From: JANRKG01 sp033763635
GTDB lineage: Bacteria; Cyanobacteriota; Cyanobacteriia; GCF-001939115
Direction of reading: 5' to 3'
Length of the DNA: 28,278 bases
NCBI GenBank assembly: GCA_033763635.1
Contig: JANRKG010000347.1
Span: forward strand, 1-28,278
The notes below the pieces were generated by a model. That model made no database searches. It had not been told where the DNA came from and saw only the letters and a program-made list of their open reading frames with translations. Position numbers and translations under genes: made by a program. Below, one piece after another: positions 15,511-23,697 of the stretch (positions are counted from its first letter, which is position 1; every line of letters begins with the position of its first letter).

Positions 15511-16560
15511 TCATCGCTGCGAAAGGGACAGGACTGGATTCATGGGTTGAGCAACTGTTAATAAATCATCATCACTGCAACTGCGATCGAACGCCTCACC
15601 CAGAGAATATTTGGGGGTCCATTTTAGGATGCGTTGGGCTTTCTCACCGTTGTAGCGCAAGGGCTTAAAACGAGCCTGTAATTTCGCAGGAACAAGAATT
15701 CCTGGTAGTTTTGCCCTGGTTTCTAAAAACTGAGTATTGATCCACCAGGCCAGCCCAGCCAGTAAGCTCATTAGAGGCCAGAGGATCGGGGTCATGCGGG
15801 GGGGATTGGGGGTGCGCTGGCTCAATTCCCGAATGTAGGTACTCCGGGTTGGGACTGGCTCATCCACGATATTCAGGGTTTGACCGATCGCCTCCTCCCG
15901 TTCCGCTGCCAGGACGATCGCCTCGGCACAGTTCTCAACGTAGGTCATGGGCATGAAGGCATTCGGGCCGACACAGAGCCAGCGGCTCTGACTCAGTTCC
16001 ATCCCCAGGAGTGCATGCCACAGTTCCCCACGACCGTAGACCATGCCGGGACGCACGATCGTTACCTGTCCACTTTGCTCCTGCTCAAATTTTCGATACA
16101 GTTCTTCCTGAATCAGCTTGGTCTGGGCGTACTCGTCCCGGTATTGGGGATGGCGATCGAGCGGAGCCGTTTCGTCCAGCAATTTCCCAGTTCCTAACGC
16201 CTGATAGTCGTACACCGAAAAGGTGCTGATGGCAATCAAACGATCAATAGAACTAGCAATCATGGCATCCAGCAAATTCTCAGTTGCGATCACCGTTCCT
16301 GCAAATTGCGTGTAGAAATCCCCTGACTTCACAGCAATTAAATGGATCACTGCATCGACCCCTTTCAGAGCGTCTGCAATTCCCTGACGCTGGCGTAAAT
16401 CCAGGCGGACTTGTTCGAGATTCGGGTGGTCATGCCAGGAAAATTTTGTCGGGTCACTGGCAGGCCGAATCACCGCTTTCACCTGATGCCCCCGACGTAA
16501 CGCCTCTGCAACGACATATTGACCGAGAAAACCGGATGCGCCTGTGATCAGTAATTTCAT
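15511..16560 (-). CDS. NAD-dependent sugar epimerase/dehydratase (extended SDR)
   Basis: A 349-residue protein read from ATG 16560, preferred over an in-frame ATG at 16584 because GGTGAGG lies just upstream. It has the Rossmann glycine motif GASGFLG (7-13), the Asp-containing strand VRLDL near 51-55, and the catalytic Tyr144-x3-Lys148 in YAQTK, with the serine region ISTFSVYD before it. Such enzymes alter nucleotide-bound sugars. The C-terminal region contains a weak hydrophobic segment (WPLMSLLAGLAWWI), which could mean membrane association. It probably supplies or edits a sugar for the surrounding cassette; the precise reaction is unknown. Confidence 0.88.
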   Translation of the reverse strand: MKLLITGASGFLGQYVVAEALRRGHQVKAVIRPASDPTKFSWHDHPNLEQVRLDLRQRQGIADALKGVDAVIHLIAVKSGDFYTQFAGTVIATENLLDAMIASSIDRLIAISTFSVYDYQALGTGKLLDETAPLDRHPQYRDEYAQTKLIQEELYRKFEQEQSGQVTIVRPGMVYGRGELWHALLGMELSQSRWLCVGPNAFMPMTYVENCAEAIVLAAEREEAIGQTLNIVDEPVPTRSTYIRELSQRTPNPPRMTPILWPLMSLLAGLAWWINTQFLETRAKLPGILVPAKLQARFKPLRYNGEKAQRILKWTPKYSLGEAFDRSCSDDDLLTVAQPMNPVLSLSQR

Positions 16561-16605
16561 TAGAACCTCACCTAAAAATGTCAAACTTGCCCTGATGCAC
16601 CCCTG

Positions 16606-17667
16606 TCAGAACCGATCGCCCTCTGCCAACAACCGTTCCACCAGGCGATTCGTGCGCTCCATGTCCTTAAATTGGATGGGTAGCGGTTGATTGCTAATCA
16701 GTGCTTCATAAGTTTGAGCCAGAAGCGAATGTAATCCTTCGTAAGGACTCCGCTGCATAATCTTGTTCCGGAAGTTCCGTACACTGGATTGCATCAATTC
16801 ATAGCCATTCACAAAATGGTTCACCAGCGGAGACAGTTGCTTGCCACCGGGTCGAGGAATGACACAACGGAGATAGGGTTGGAACAAATCTGTTTCGGCA
16901 TAGCCTCGCGAGCCACGCACAAACAACGTGAAGCATTCGGGGCGAGTGTAAGCACTGAACCGAAGGCGAGCGTGAACCTGCCCTGCCAGAACGATCGCAT
17001 CCAGGTCATCGTATTTGAAGAGGCTATCCCCTGCATGGTTGCTCCAGGCGGCGGCTACCCGATCGATCTCTCCCGGCATGAACTGGAGGGCCAGGTAGGT
17101 AAGATGGGTAATGAAGTCGTGGATCACGCCCGCTGGCAGTTTGTGCATCGGGTTCGGCAGGTTTTCATCGGCGTAGCGGCTCCCCTTCTCTCGCAAGTTC
17201 AGGGCCATCCGCACCTCTATGTCCTGCACCTCCCCCAGGGTGCCGTCTTCTACCATGCGGGCGATCGTTTGAATTAACTCGTTGAACCGATAGTTGTGGT
17301 TTTCCATTAAGCGCCGATCGCACCGCTCCGCTGTCGCCCACAACTCCTGAAAGTCCTGATAACTCGTCGTGATTGGCTTTTCACAGATGACATGCGCTCC
17401 TGCCTCCAGACAATCGGTGGCAATTCTCTTATGGGTTTGGGGTGGAGTCAGGATGTGAACCACATCAGGTTGGGTCGATTCCAGCAGATGCCGATAATCG
17501 GTGAAAGCGGCCTCTGCCTGAAACTTCTGGGCAGCGTACTGGGCCGCCGCAGGGGACAGGTCACACACGCCCACAATCCGTGCCCGATCGCAAGTATTCA
17601 GAAAACTCAGGTGTTCTTTAGAAATGACTCCAGAGCCAATCACAGCGGACTTGAGAATCGTGGGCAT
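16606..17667 (-). CDS. Gfo/Idh/MocA-family NAD(P)-dependent oxidoreductase
   Basis: The 353-residue protein starts at ATG 17667, whose A is also the last base of the stop TAA of the upstream GT2 gene, so translation is probably coupled. GGAG lies 10 bases upstream. The Rossmann motif is AVIGSGVISKEH (8-19); Glu96-Lys97-Pro98 in CEKPI is the family's catalytic/cofactor signature. Members oxidise or reduce sugar rings, for example in making amino or keto sugars on UDP. Placement in the glycosyltransferase cassette suggests a modified polysaccharide sugar. Substrate is not determined. Confidence 0.9.
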   Translation of the reverse strand: MPTILKSAVIGSGVISKEHLSFLNTCDRARIVGVCDLSPAAAQYAAQKFQAEAAFTDYRHLLESTQPDVVHILTPPQTHKRIATDCLEAGAHVICEKPITTSYQDFQELWATAERCDRRLMENHNYRFNELIQTIARMVEDGTLGEVQDIEVRMALNLREKGSRYADENLPNPMHKLPAGVIHDFITHLTYLALQFMPGEIDRVAAAWSNHAGDSLFKYDDLDAIVLAGQVHARLRFSAYTRPECFTLFVRGSRGYAETDLFQPYLRCVIPRPGGKQLSPLVNHFVNGYELMQSSVRNFRNKIMQRSPYEGLHSLLAQTYEALISNQPLPIQFKDMERTNRLVERLLAEGDRF

Positions 17668-18689
17668 TAACACTCTGCTCCTTCGATAATGGGAACTTTG
17701 TACTCAATTAACTGAGCGGGTCGGCCCCGCCAGCGATTCAGCCAGTAACGCAATTGCCCGATCGCCTGGGGCAGTTTCGATAAGACGCAGAAAAAAGCGT
17801 AAAGACTGGCATGGCTGAACTGATCCCCGCGACTGTGACGATATTGGTACACGCGCAACATCAATACGGGGTAGGCCAGAAAAAGCAGTAAACTCCCACC
17901 AGCGGTGGGCCAAGCCAACAGTAAAGCTGTACTGGGAACGATCAAACCCCAGAGCCAGCCGCTCTTGTTCTCGCGCACCATATACCCTTCCGGTGGATGA
18001 CCATACATCGCTTTCCCCTCGGCGACAGCCCATCCGCCCCGGATCGATCGCTTCCACCACTGGCTAAAATGCATCATGGCAGCGTCGTGCAGGGTCATGG
18101 GTGCATCAATGCGGTGAATCTTCCAGCCCCGTTCCCGCAGCCGAATACACATCTCCGGCTCTTCCCCACAGATGAGGGTTGGGTTGTAGCCATTCACCTC
18201 CCGAATTGCAGCAACCCGAACCAGGGCATCTCCTCCACAGGCCAGAGCTTCCCCGATCGGGGTGTTCCATTCCATGTCCGCCAGCCGATTATAAAAAGAA
18301 GCATTGGGAAAGCGCTCCTGCCGCCGACCGCAGACGATCGCCAGCCGATTATCATGCTCTGCAAATTCCTGAAGGGCGCGATCGATCCACTCCGGTTGCA
18401 GTTCACAGTCGCCATCTACAAACTGCACATAGTTCAGATCAGGATAGTGCTCGATCAGGTATTGAAATCCGGCATTCCGACCCCGTGCCATCGTGAAGGG
18501 AATGGAAAGGTCCAGTTCCACCACCTGCACCCCCAAAAGGCGGGCAACCTCAATACTGCCATCGGTTGAACCGGAGTCTACATACACGATCGGCCACTTT
18601 GGCGGAATCTGGGCAATGATGGACTTCAGACAACGGACTAATCGATCGCCTTCATTTCTACCAATCGTGACAACCCCAATCTGATTCAT
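17667..18689 (-). CDS. GT2-family glycosyltransferase with C-terminal membrane segments
   Basis: First gene of the minus-strand cassette, 340 residues. It has a GT-A fold: VVTIGRNEGDRL at the N-terminus, VDSGSTDGS (38-45), the metal-binding Asp92-Gly-Asp94 in FVDGDCEL, and a later acidic GEEPEMCIRLRERGW motif. After about residue 245, hydrophobic stretches (LWGLIVPSTALLLAW and LLLFLAYPVLML) anchor it in the membrane, as in lipid-linked sugar transferases. It probably adds a sugar to a growing polysaccharide unit. The stop overlaps the start of the Gfo/Idh gene. Confidence 0.92.
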   Translation of the reverse strand: MNQIGVVTIGRNEGDRLVRCLKSIIAQIPPKWPIVYVDSGSTDGSIEVARLLGVQVVELDLSIPFTMARGRNAGFQYLIEHYPDLNYVQFVDGDCELQPEWIDRALQEFAEHDNRLAIVCGRRQERFPNASFYNRLADMEWNTPIGEALACGGDALVRVAAIREVNGYNPTLICGEEPEMCIRLRERGWKIHRIDAPMTLHDAAMMHFSQWWKRSIRGGWAVAEGKAMYGHPPEGYMVRENKSGWLWGLIVPSTALLLAWPTAGGSLLLFLAYPVLMLRVYQYRHSRGDQFSHASLYAFFCVLSKLPQAIGQLRYWLNRWRGRPAQLIEYKVPIIEGAEC

Positions 18690-18959
18690 GGCTTTATCTC
18701 AAATTGAATATTCCAAAGGGTCAGATTTGACTCATATGAGGGAATTTAACTTCTGAAATTTTAAGCATTGTTAACGAGGGACCCATACGCCCCAAGATAG
18801 AGGTTGAAAGGTTCTTAAGAAGACATTAAAAACAGGGGGGTATCGGTGAAGATTCGACATGGAAGTTCAGTTTTCTATCTTTTGGTAGAAGCTTTGCCAG
18901 TGTTTACCTGAATTGGTAAATTTTCTGAGAAAGCCAAAATTGAGAATAGGAAATTACTC
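18690..18959. other. Divergent promoter region between sugar cassette and permease genes
   Basis: This AT-richer 270-base gap should hold the promoter of the five-gene minus-strand cassette and that of the permease gene. I see one palindrome, TTTACC (18903-18908) with GGTAAA (18915-18920), about 40 bases before ATG 18960. There is no convincing NtcA site (GTA-N8-TAC), although nitrogen control would be expected for such permeases. Confidence 0.4.
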
Positions 18960-19880
18960 ATGAAAGGGCTGCAATTGCTGCGGGACACTCGATTTTGGCG
19001 CGTCTTTATTCAGGCAGGAGCCGTTCTCCTGATTCTGGCGATCGTCCTGGCTCTCTGGAACAATGTCAGTCAAAATCTCCTGCGGCTAGGAATCACCCTG
19101 GGCTTTGATTTTCTCAATTCCCAGGCATCCTTCCCGGTGGGTGAGACAGTGATTCCCTACCAGGCATCTGATCCCTATGTTCGGGCGTTTTTTGTGGGGT
19201 TGCTCAACACGCTGCGCGTCTCCCTGGCGGGAATTGTGCTGGCAACGATCGCCGGGGTATCCATTGGGATCGCTCGTCTATCGGATAATTGGTTGCTTCG
19301 CCAGTTAGCACGAGTCTACGTAGAACTGCTGCGAAATATGCCCCTGTTGCTGCAACTGTTCTTCTGGTACTTTGCCGTTTTCCTCGGTTTGCCCCCGGTG
19401 GAGACTCCGATTCAGTTTATGTGGTTAAGTTTCAGTAAAGCGGGCATCTTGCTTCCCGGAGGGATGCTCCTATCCCCAGAATTTTCGACGCTGCTGCTCG
19501 GTCTGAGCTTTTATACAGCGACTTTTATTGCGGAAATCGTTCGGGGTGGCATTCAATCGGTCCCCAAGGGTCAATGGGAAGCAGCCAGAGCTTTGGGTTT
19601 GAACTCATTGTTAATGATGCGGCTGGTCATTTTTCCCCAGGCGTTGCGGGTGATCATTCCTCCAATCACCAGTCAGTATCTCAATCTCACAAAAAATTCG
19701 ACGCTGGCAGTGGCGATCGGCTATCCCGATCTCTATGCGGTGGCCTCGACGACCTTTAATCAGACGGGGCGATCGATCGAGGTGATGCTGATTCTGATGG
19801 GGGTTTACCTGACAATCAGTTTGGGAGTGTCCCTGTTGACGAATTGGTACAATCGATCGGTTCAAATTGTGGAACGGTAG
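18960..19880 (+). CDS. natG: Polar amino-acid ABC permease, NatG/AapQ type
   Basis: A 306-residue inner-membrane permease starting at ATG 18960 with AGGA about 10 bases upstream. It resembles AapQ/NatG: a first helix, a periplasmic section with FPVGETVIPYQASDPYVRAFFVGLLNTLRV, then the HAAT core. The EAA loop that contacts the ATPase is seen as EIVRGGIQSVPKGQWEAARALGLNS with FPQALRVIIPPITSQYLNL after it. In cyanobacterial N-II systems NatG pairs with NatH, binding protein NatF and ATPase BgtA to import acidic and neutral polar amino acids. Only the two permeases are in the window. Confidence 0.85.
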   Translation: MKGLQLLRDTRFWRVFIQAGAVLLILAIVLALWNNVSQNLLRLGITLGFDFLNSQASFPVGETVIPYQASDPYVRAFFVGLLNTLRVSLAGIVLATIAGVSIGIARLSDNWLLRQLARVYVELLRNMPLLLQLFFWYFAVFLGLPPVETPIQFMWLSFSKAGILLPGGMLLSPEFSTLLLGLSFYTATFIAEIVRGGIQSVPKGQWEAARALGLNSLLMMRLVIFPQALRVIIPPITSQYLNLTKNSTLAVAIGYPDLYAVASTTFNQTGRSIEVMLILMGVYLTISLGVSLLTNWYNRSVQIVER

Positions 19881-19910
19881 ATGGAAATGGATTGCCCACA
19901 GATCTTCTTA

Positions 19911-20162
19911 AATCCCCTCCAGGGAGGGGGAGGGGTGGGTTTAGCGTTCGCAAAAGCCTCCTCTCACAGGTAAGGGACATGCAGCAAAATAACCTACCTG
20001 TAGGTTGGGTTTCAACTACGCTCAACCCGCGCAAGATCGAGGGCTGAGCGAAGCCGAAGCCCGGTGACGGGTACTTTATCAATTTGTAAATCCCTAAGCT
20101 GAATGCCCGCTCCTCTGACCCACCCTGCCCTTCGGGCACCCCTCCCAGGAGGGGATTGGAGG
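19911..20162. repeat. GC-rich repeat interrupted by another element
   Basis: The left block (19911-19956) ends in GGGTTTAGCGTTCGCAAAAG, matching 12681-12726. The right block begins AAGCTGAATGCCCGC (from 20096) and ends CCCTCCCAGGAGGGGATTGG, matching 12743-12792. In the other locus these blocks are only about 17 bases apart; here they are about 139 bases apart, the difference being close to the length of the inserted element. Confidence 0.7.
19978..20097. repeat. Dispersed ~120-bp palindromic repeat, copy 2 (inserted)
   Basis: This copy matches 5211-5324 from CATGCAGCAAAATAAC to AAATCCCTAA. The core arms are GGGTTTCAACTACGCTCAAC (20007-20026) and CTGAGCGAAGCCGAAGCCC (20044-20062). A small extra hairpin, AACCTAC-CT-GTAGGTT, precedes the core; copy 1 has a variant hairpin in the same place. 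The element carries no gene. Confidence 0.8.
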
Positions 20163-20206
20163 CGAGGTGAGTGATGTATACACGTTAACCAGATTTTCTA
20201 ATTCCC

Positions 20207-21235
20207 ATGATGCCGAACCGAGCTACCCCTGATCCCCTGCAATGGGTCCGCCAAAATTTGTTCAACACCTGGTGGAACGGACTGTTGACGATCGCCTGTT
20301 TCGGAATTCTGCTCCAGGGAATTCTATGGGCTGGACGTTGGCTGGGACAAGCCCAATGGTCGGTGATTCAGGCGAATTGGCGGTTGTTATTCATTGGGCG
20401 CTATCCGGCAGACCAGGCGTGGCGGGTTGGAGTGGGAGTGGGGATTCTAGGTGCAGCGTTACTCCTATCGTGGGGATTGCCCCGTTGGGTCGGGCCAGTT
20501 AAAGCGCCGTTGCTGGCTTTACTGCTCTGGCTTCCGGTAGCTCCGGTGATGCTGTGGCTGATTGCAGGAGGAGCGGGCTTGCCGGGGGTGTCCAGTACCC
20601 TTTGGGGAGGACTGTTATTAACACTGCTGATGGCGGTGGTCAGTATTGTACTGGCGTTTCCACTAGGCATATTGCTGGCTCTGGGCCGTCAGGGTTCCCT
20701 CCCCATCATTCGCTGGCTCAGCACTCTGTATATTGAGATCGTTCGGGGGTTGCCTCTGATTGGCATTCTCTTCATTGCTCAGGTGATGTTGCCCCTGTTT
20801 TTTCCGGCAACCGTGACCCTCGATCGCATCACCCCCGCCATTGCGGGCTTAGTCCTTTTCAACGCGGCCTATCTCGCGGAAAACGTGCGCGGTGGCTTGC
20901 AATCCGTCCCACGGGGGCAGGTGGAAGCGGCTCGTGCGCTAGGGCTGAATTCTTTTCTGGTGGTACTGTTGATTGTCCTACCCCAAGCACTCCGGGCCGT
21001 CATTCCGGCGATCGTGGGCCAATTTATTTCCCTGTTCAAAGATACATCCCTCCTCTCGATCTTTGCCCTCCTGGAACTGACGGGCATGGCACGATCGATC
21101 CTGTCCCAACCGGATTTTTTAGGGCGTTACGCGGAAGTGTATCTGTTTGTTGGTTTGATATATTGGATCTTCTGTTACTCAATGTCCCTTGCGAGCCAAC
21201 GATTAGAGCAGGAATTAGGCGTGGGACAGCGTTAA
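20207..21235 (+). CDS. natH: Polar amino-acid ABC permease, NatH/AapM type
   Basis: A 342-residue permease with ATG ATG at 20207-20212; either could start. The order is an N-terminal helix, a long segment with further helices (about 65-125), then the HAAT core with LSTLYIEIVRGLPLIGILFIAQVMLPLFFP, the EAA loop ENVRGGLQSVPRGQVEAARALGLNS, and FISLFKDTSLLSIFALLELTG near the end. These are close to AapM/NatH signatures. It should form a heterodimer channel with the preceding NatG-type protein. The 326-base repeat-filled gap between them is unusual for partner subunits, which are normally tightly linked. Confidence 0.87.
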   Translation: MMPNRATPDPLQWVRQNLFNTWWNGLLTIACFGILLQGILWAGRWLGQAQWSVIQANWRLLFIGRYPADQAWRVGVGVGILGAALLLSWGLPRWVGPVKAPLLALLLWLPVAPVMLWLIAGGAGLPGVSSTLWGGLLLTLLMAVVSIVLAFPLGILLALGRQGSLPIIRWLSTLYIEIVRGLPLIGILFIAQVMLPLFFPATVTLDRITPAIAGLVLFNAAYLAENVRGGLQSVPRGQVEAARALGLNSFLVVLLIVLPQALRAVIPAIVGQFISLFKDTSLLSIFALLELTGMARSILSQPDFLGRYAEVYLFVGLIYWIFCYSMSLASQRLEQELGVGQR

Positions 21236-21388
21236 ATCAATTTGTGCAGATCTTTAAAAAAGACTTAAGCAAACAGTAACGTTCGTCACAATCCTTTACC
21301 TTCATAAAAGAGGAGTGAGTATATATACGCAATCTCCCTTGGATTTCTATCGAAAGCAGGGGGAACTTGTCTTGCGATTAAGAAGATT

Positions 21389-21919
21389 ATGCAATCAATG
21401 AGCGCTAAAGAATTGCTATCTAGATACGCCAAGGGCGAACGGGACTTCCGAGAAATGGACCTGACCGGGATTGACCTCTTTGAAGCCGATCTACGGGATG
21501 CGGACTTCAGGGCCAGCAATCTAGAATCTGCCTATTTACCTTACGCCAATCTGGCCCAGGTCCAATTAGAAGGAGCGAACCTCCGATTATCTGAACTGAG
21601 TGATGCCCGGTTGTACCAGGCCAACCTTGTGGGTGTACAGGCCCAGGAAATTCGTTTATGCAGAGCGAATCTCCGTCAAGCAAATCTTAAGGGCATCGAT
21701 TTGACGGGGGCGAATCTCCAGGGAGCAGACCTGGCGGGGGCAGATTTAACAAACGCGAATTTGAAGGAGGCGGATCTAAGCCGCGCCAATCTGGAGGGGG
21801 CCAAGTTAACCGCCGCCTGTCTGGCAGGATCTAACTTGTATCGAGTTAAGCAAGCGAATCTTGCGGAGGCTTTGACGGACAGCCTGACCATTTTTCCGGA
21901 CGGATACCGAGAAAGTTAA
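21389..21919 (+). CDS. Pentapeptide-repeat protein
   Basis: The 176-residue protein has a short N-terminal helix (ELLSRYAKGERDF) followed by about 20 A(D/N)LXX repeats, from LTGIDLFEADLRDADF to EADLSRANLEGAKL, then a non-repeat tail NLAEALTDSLTIFPDGYRES. The repeats build a right-handed square beta-helix. There is no signal peptide or membrane helix, so it is cytoplasmic as read. Such proteins are abundant in cyanobacteria and their roles are mostly unknown; resemblance to gyrase-protecting Qnr/MfpA proteins is only structural. The start may be ATG 21389 or 21398. Its stop is 2 bases before the endonuclease V start, indicating an operon. Confidence 0.9.
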   Translation: MQSMSAKELLSRYAKGERDFREMDLTGIDLFEADLRDADFRASNLESAYLPYANLAQVQLEGANLRLSELSDARLYQANLVGVQAQEIRLCRANLRQANLKGIDLTGANLQGADLAGADLTNANLKEADLSRANLEGAKLTAACLAGSNLYRVKQANLAEALTDSLTIFPDGYRES

Positions 21920-21921
21920 GT

Positions 21922-22584
21922 ATGGACATGCCCCCTCCCCGCCATCCCTGGCCCTTAACGGCTGAAGAGGCGACTCGAATTCAACAAGACCTGCGTGGAG
22001 AGGTGATCACGGAGGACCAGTTTGGGGAAGTTCGGTTTGTGGCAGGGGTGGATGTGGGGTTTGAGGAGAATAATACGATCGTTCGGGCAGCCGTTGCAGT
22101 ATTGCGTTTTCCAGAGCTACAACTTCACGAACACGCGATTGCCCGCTCTCCCACTACCTTTCCCTACATTCCGGGATTCCTGTCCTTTCGCGAGATTCCG
22201 GGGGTGCTGGCGGCTTTGGCCCAGATCCGCCAGGTGCCCGATCTCTTGTTGTGTGATGGTCAGGGAATCGCCCATCCCCGTCGCTTTGGGATTGCTTGCC
22301 ATCTGGGCGTTCTCACAAACCTTCCTGCGATCGGAGTCGGAAAATCTCGGTTGGTGGGCACCTTCTCCGAGGTGCCGGATGAGCGAGGGGCATGGCAACC
22401 CTTAATGCATCGTCGGGAGACGATCGGAGCCGTTCTACGCACTCGACCGGGAACGAAGCCCCTCTTCATCTCACCAGGACATCGCATTAGCCTGGAACGG
22501 GCGATCGAGTACGTGATGCGCTGTACTCCAAAATACCGCTTGCCAGAGACAACTCGCATGGCCCATAAACTCGCCTCTGGTTAA
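21922..22584 (+). CDS. nfi: Endonuclease V (deoxyinosine 3'-endonuclease)
   Basis: A 220-residue repair nuclease. The family motifs are intact: GVDVGF with metal ligand Asp44, the wedge and Glu91 in YIPGFLSFRE (82-91), Asp112 in DGQGIAHPRRFG (112-123), GVGKSRL (138-144) and SPGHR (184-188). Endonuclease V cuts DNA at the second bond 3' of deoxyinosine formed by adenine deamination, and some members cut inosine RNA. It begins two bases after the pentapeptide gene stop, so the two are probably co-transcribed and perhaps translationally coupled; a functional link between them is not established. Confidence 0.93.
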   Translation: MDMPPPRHPWPLTAEEATRIQQDLRGEVITEDQFGEVRFVAGVDVGFEENNTIVRAAVAVLRFPELQLHEHAIARSPTTFPYIPGFLSFREIPGVLAALAQIRQVPDLLLCDGQGIAHPRRFGIACHLGVLTNLPAIGVGKSRLVGTFSEVPDERGAWQPLMHRRETIGAVLRTRPGTKPLFISPGHRISLERAIEYVMRCTPKYRLPETTRMAHKLASG

Positions 22585-22841
22585 AAAACTCTAAACCCCT
22601 TTCCTATCAATCGGCTGATCTAATTTTTCCGATCACCTTTCCAATTTCTATGAATGAGGTGTAGCATTGGTACAGGAATACTAATTAACCGTGTACGATT
22701 CGTATCCCTTCCTGTACTCATTTCTATACCAGTTCCATAGTTCTATGCCAGTTCTATAGTGTTCTGTACCAGTCATGTTCTGTACCAGTCAGGGAGGGTG
22801 TGGCCCAAGATGTAACCCGGTTATATCTTAAGGAGGATAGG
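22585..22841. other. Structured intergenic region with inverted and degenerate tandem repeats
   Basis: GTACAGGAA (22670-22678) pairs perfectly with TTCCTGTAC (22709-22717), with ATAC/GTAT inside the arms. Four degenerate units of 16-21 bases follow immediately, starting at 22722, 22741, 22762 and 22778, each beginning TTCTRTRCCAGT. They end just before the next gene's ribosome site. No coding frame here is convincing. Confidence 0.6.
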
Positions 22842-23579
22842 ATGGGGGATTCCAGACATCAGCAAATTCGACACCCACAAAAAAAATCACAAAAAACCTC
22901 ACGAAACAGTTCCCAGAATTATTCTCAAAGCAGTTCCCAGAGTAATTCTGAGACCAGATCTTCAAAATCAATGAAACAGGCGCGACCCATCCAGGAACCT
23001 CAGACCTTTTACGCTTCTCCAAATATTCAGTTGCCTGATTTTTCACCCCAGCGTCCCCCCTATTCCAGGCACCCGATTCATGAAAAAGACGCGGGTTTTC
23101 CCTCAAACTATGTAGATTACGATCAGGATGAACGGGAAGACGCACGGGAAGAGGAATGGGACGCATGGGAAGAGCAATCAGAAGACGAGGAACCAGAACA
23201 CCCTAAAACCTCTCATCCCCCTGCGGGTTATTTACTCATGGGTGGAACAATGTTGGCGGCAGTTGGATTGTTGTTTTCTCCTGGTATTGAATTTAATGCC
23301 AAAACAACCCGTGATCTTTGTCAGGAAATTGTGCAACCTGAAGCAGCCCTCACCAGACAACAATTATCAAAACTGTTGACTGTTCCCGAACGTACACCCA
23401 AAAATCAGGTCAAGGCGATTATTAAAGACCCCTACTGCAAGCTACCCAGTTTGGAAGTGCGCAAAGGGGCAATGGCCGAGCGGGTCGCTTACCCCTTGGC
23501 ATTTGACTCCCAGGCGTGGTTTGTGGTTCTTTATGAGGGCGACGAATATGCCGGATATTCCTTCAGTATCCGTCGCTAA
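22842..23579 (+). CDS. Single-pass membrane protein with charged, low-complexity N-terminus, unknown function
   Basis: I start at ATG 22842 because a strong AAGGAGG precedes it; a GTG at 22800 is also in frame but lacks that site. The 245-residue protein has a Ser/Gln/Asn/Lys-rich N-terminus (about 1-45), a Pro-rich section, a very acidic stretch (about 95-125, Asp/Glu repeats), one transmembrane helix around GYLLMGGTMLAAVGLLFSPG (about 133-152), and a compact C-terminal domain with a conserved-looking end AYPLAFDSQAWFVVLYEGDE. That C-terminal domain would lie on the far side of the membrane, with two Cys (in DLCQEI and DPYCKL) that could pair. I do not recognise the family. Confidence 0.75.
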   Translation: MGDSRHQQIRHPQKKSQKTSRNSSQNYSQSSSQSNSETRSSKSMKQARPIQEPQTFYASPNIQLPDFSPQRPPYSRHPIHEKDAGFPSNYVDYDQDEREDAREEEWDAWEEQSEDEEPEHPKTSHPPAGYLLMGGTMLAAVGLLFSPGIEFNAKTTRDLCQEIVQPEAALTRQQLSKLLTVPERTPKNQVKAIIKDPYCKLPSLEVRKGAMAERVAYPLAFDSQAWFVVLYEGDEYAGYSFSIRR

Positions 23580-23608
23580 TTCGGTGAATACTGTCATCCA
23601 TATCAGCA

Positions 23609-23660
23609 CTCATACCGCTGCTCATACCATTGCTCATACCATTGCTCATACCGTCGCTTA
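23609..23660 (+). repeat. 12-base tandem repeat GCTCATACCATT
   Basis: About four units, the central two identical, lie between the membrane-protein gene and the lipoprotein. If read in the lipoprotein frame they encode repeated His-Thr-Ile-Ala. The repeat is probably in the 5' leader. Confidence 0.7.
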
Positions 23661-23697
23661 TAAAATGGGTGTGCGATCGTCCCCTTCTATTGATTCG

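Larger units (their letters stand above)
19881..20206. other. Gap between the permease genes filled by nested repeats
   Basis: About 326 bases without a gene. Nearly all of it is repetitive: the GC-rich element at 19911-20162 with the ~120-bp palindromic element inside it. A small GCCC-TTC-GGGC hairpin near 20127-20137 is an addition absent from the other copy. These structures could reduce transcription reaching natH. Confidence 0.7.

Noticed and set aside
18903..18920. Possible NtcA site before natG
   Set aside because: The spacing reads TAC-N8-GTA, the reverse of GTA-N8-TAC, so it does not fit the NtcA consensus; kept only as a palindrome.
21319..21328. GTATATATAC palindrome upstream of the pentapeptide gene
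   Set aside because: A 10-base AT palindrome is expected by chance in an AT-rich leader and matches no known site I can name.
21389..21919. Quinolone-resistance Qnr protein
   Set aside because: Pentapeptide repeats alone do not show gyrase binding; the Qnr-type loops are not seen and such proteins are common in cyanobacteria.
23609..23660. CRISPR-like array
   Set aside because: The 12-base units are directly adjacent, without spacers, and no cas genes are present.
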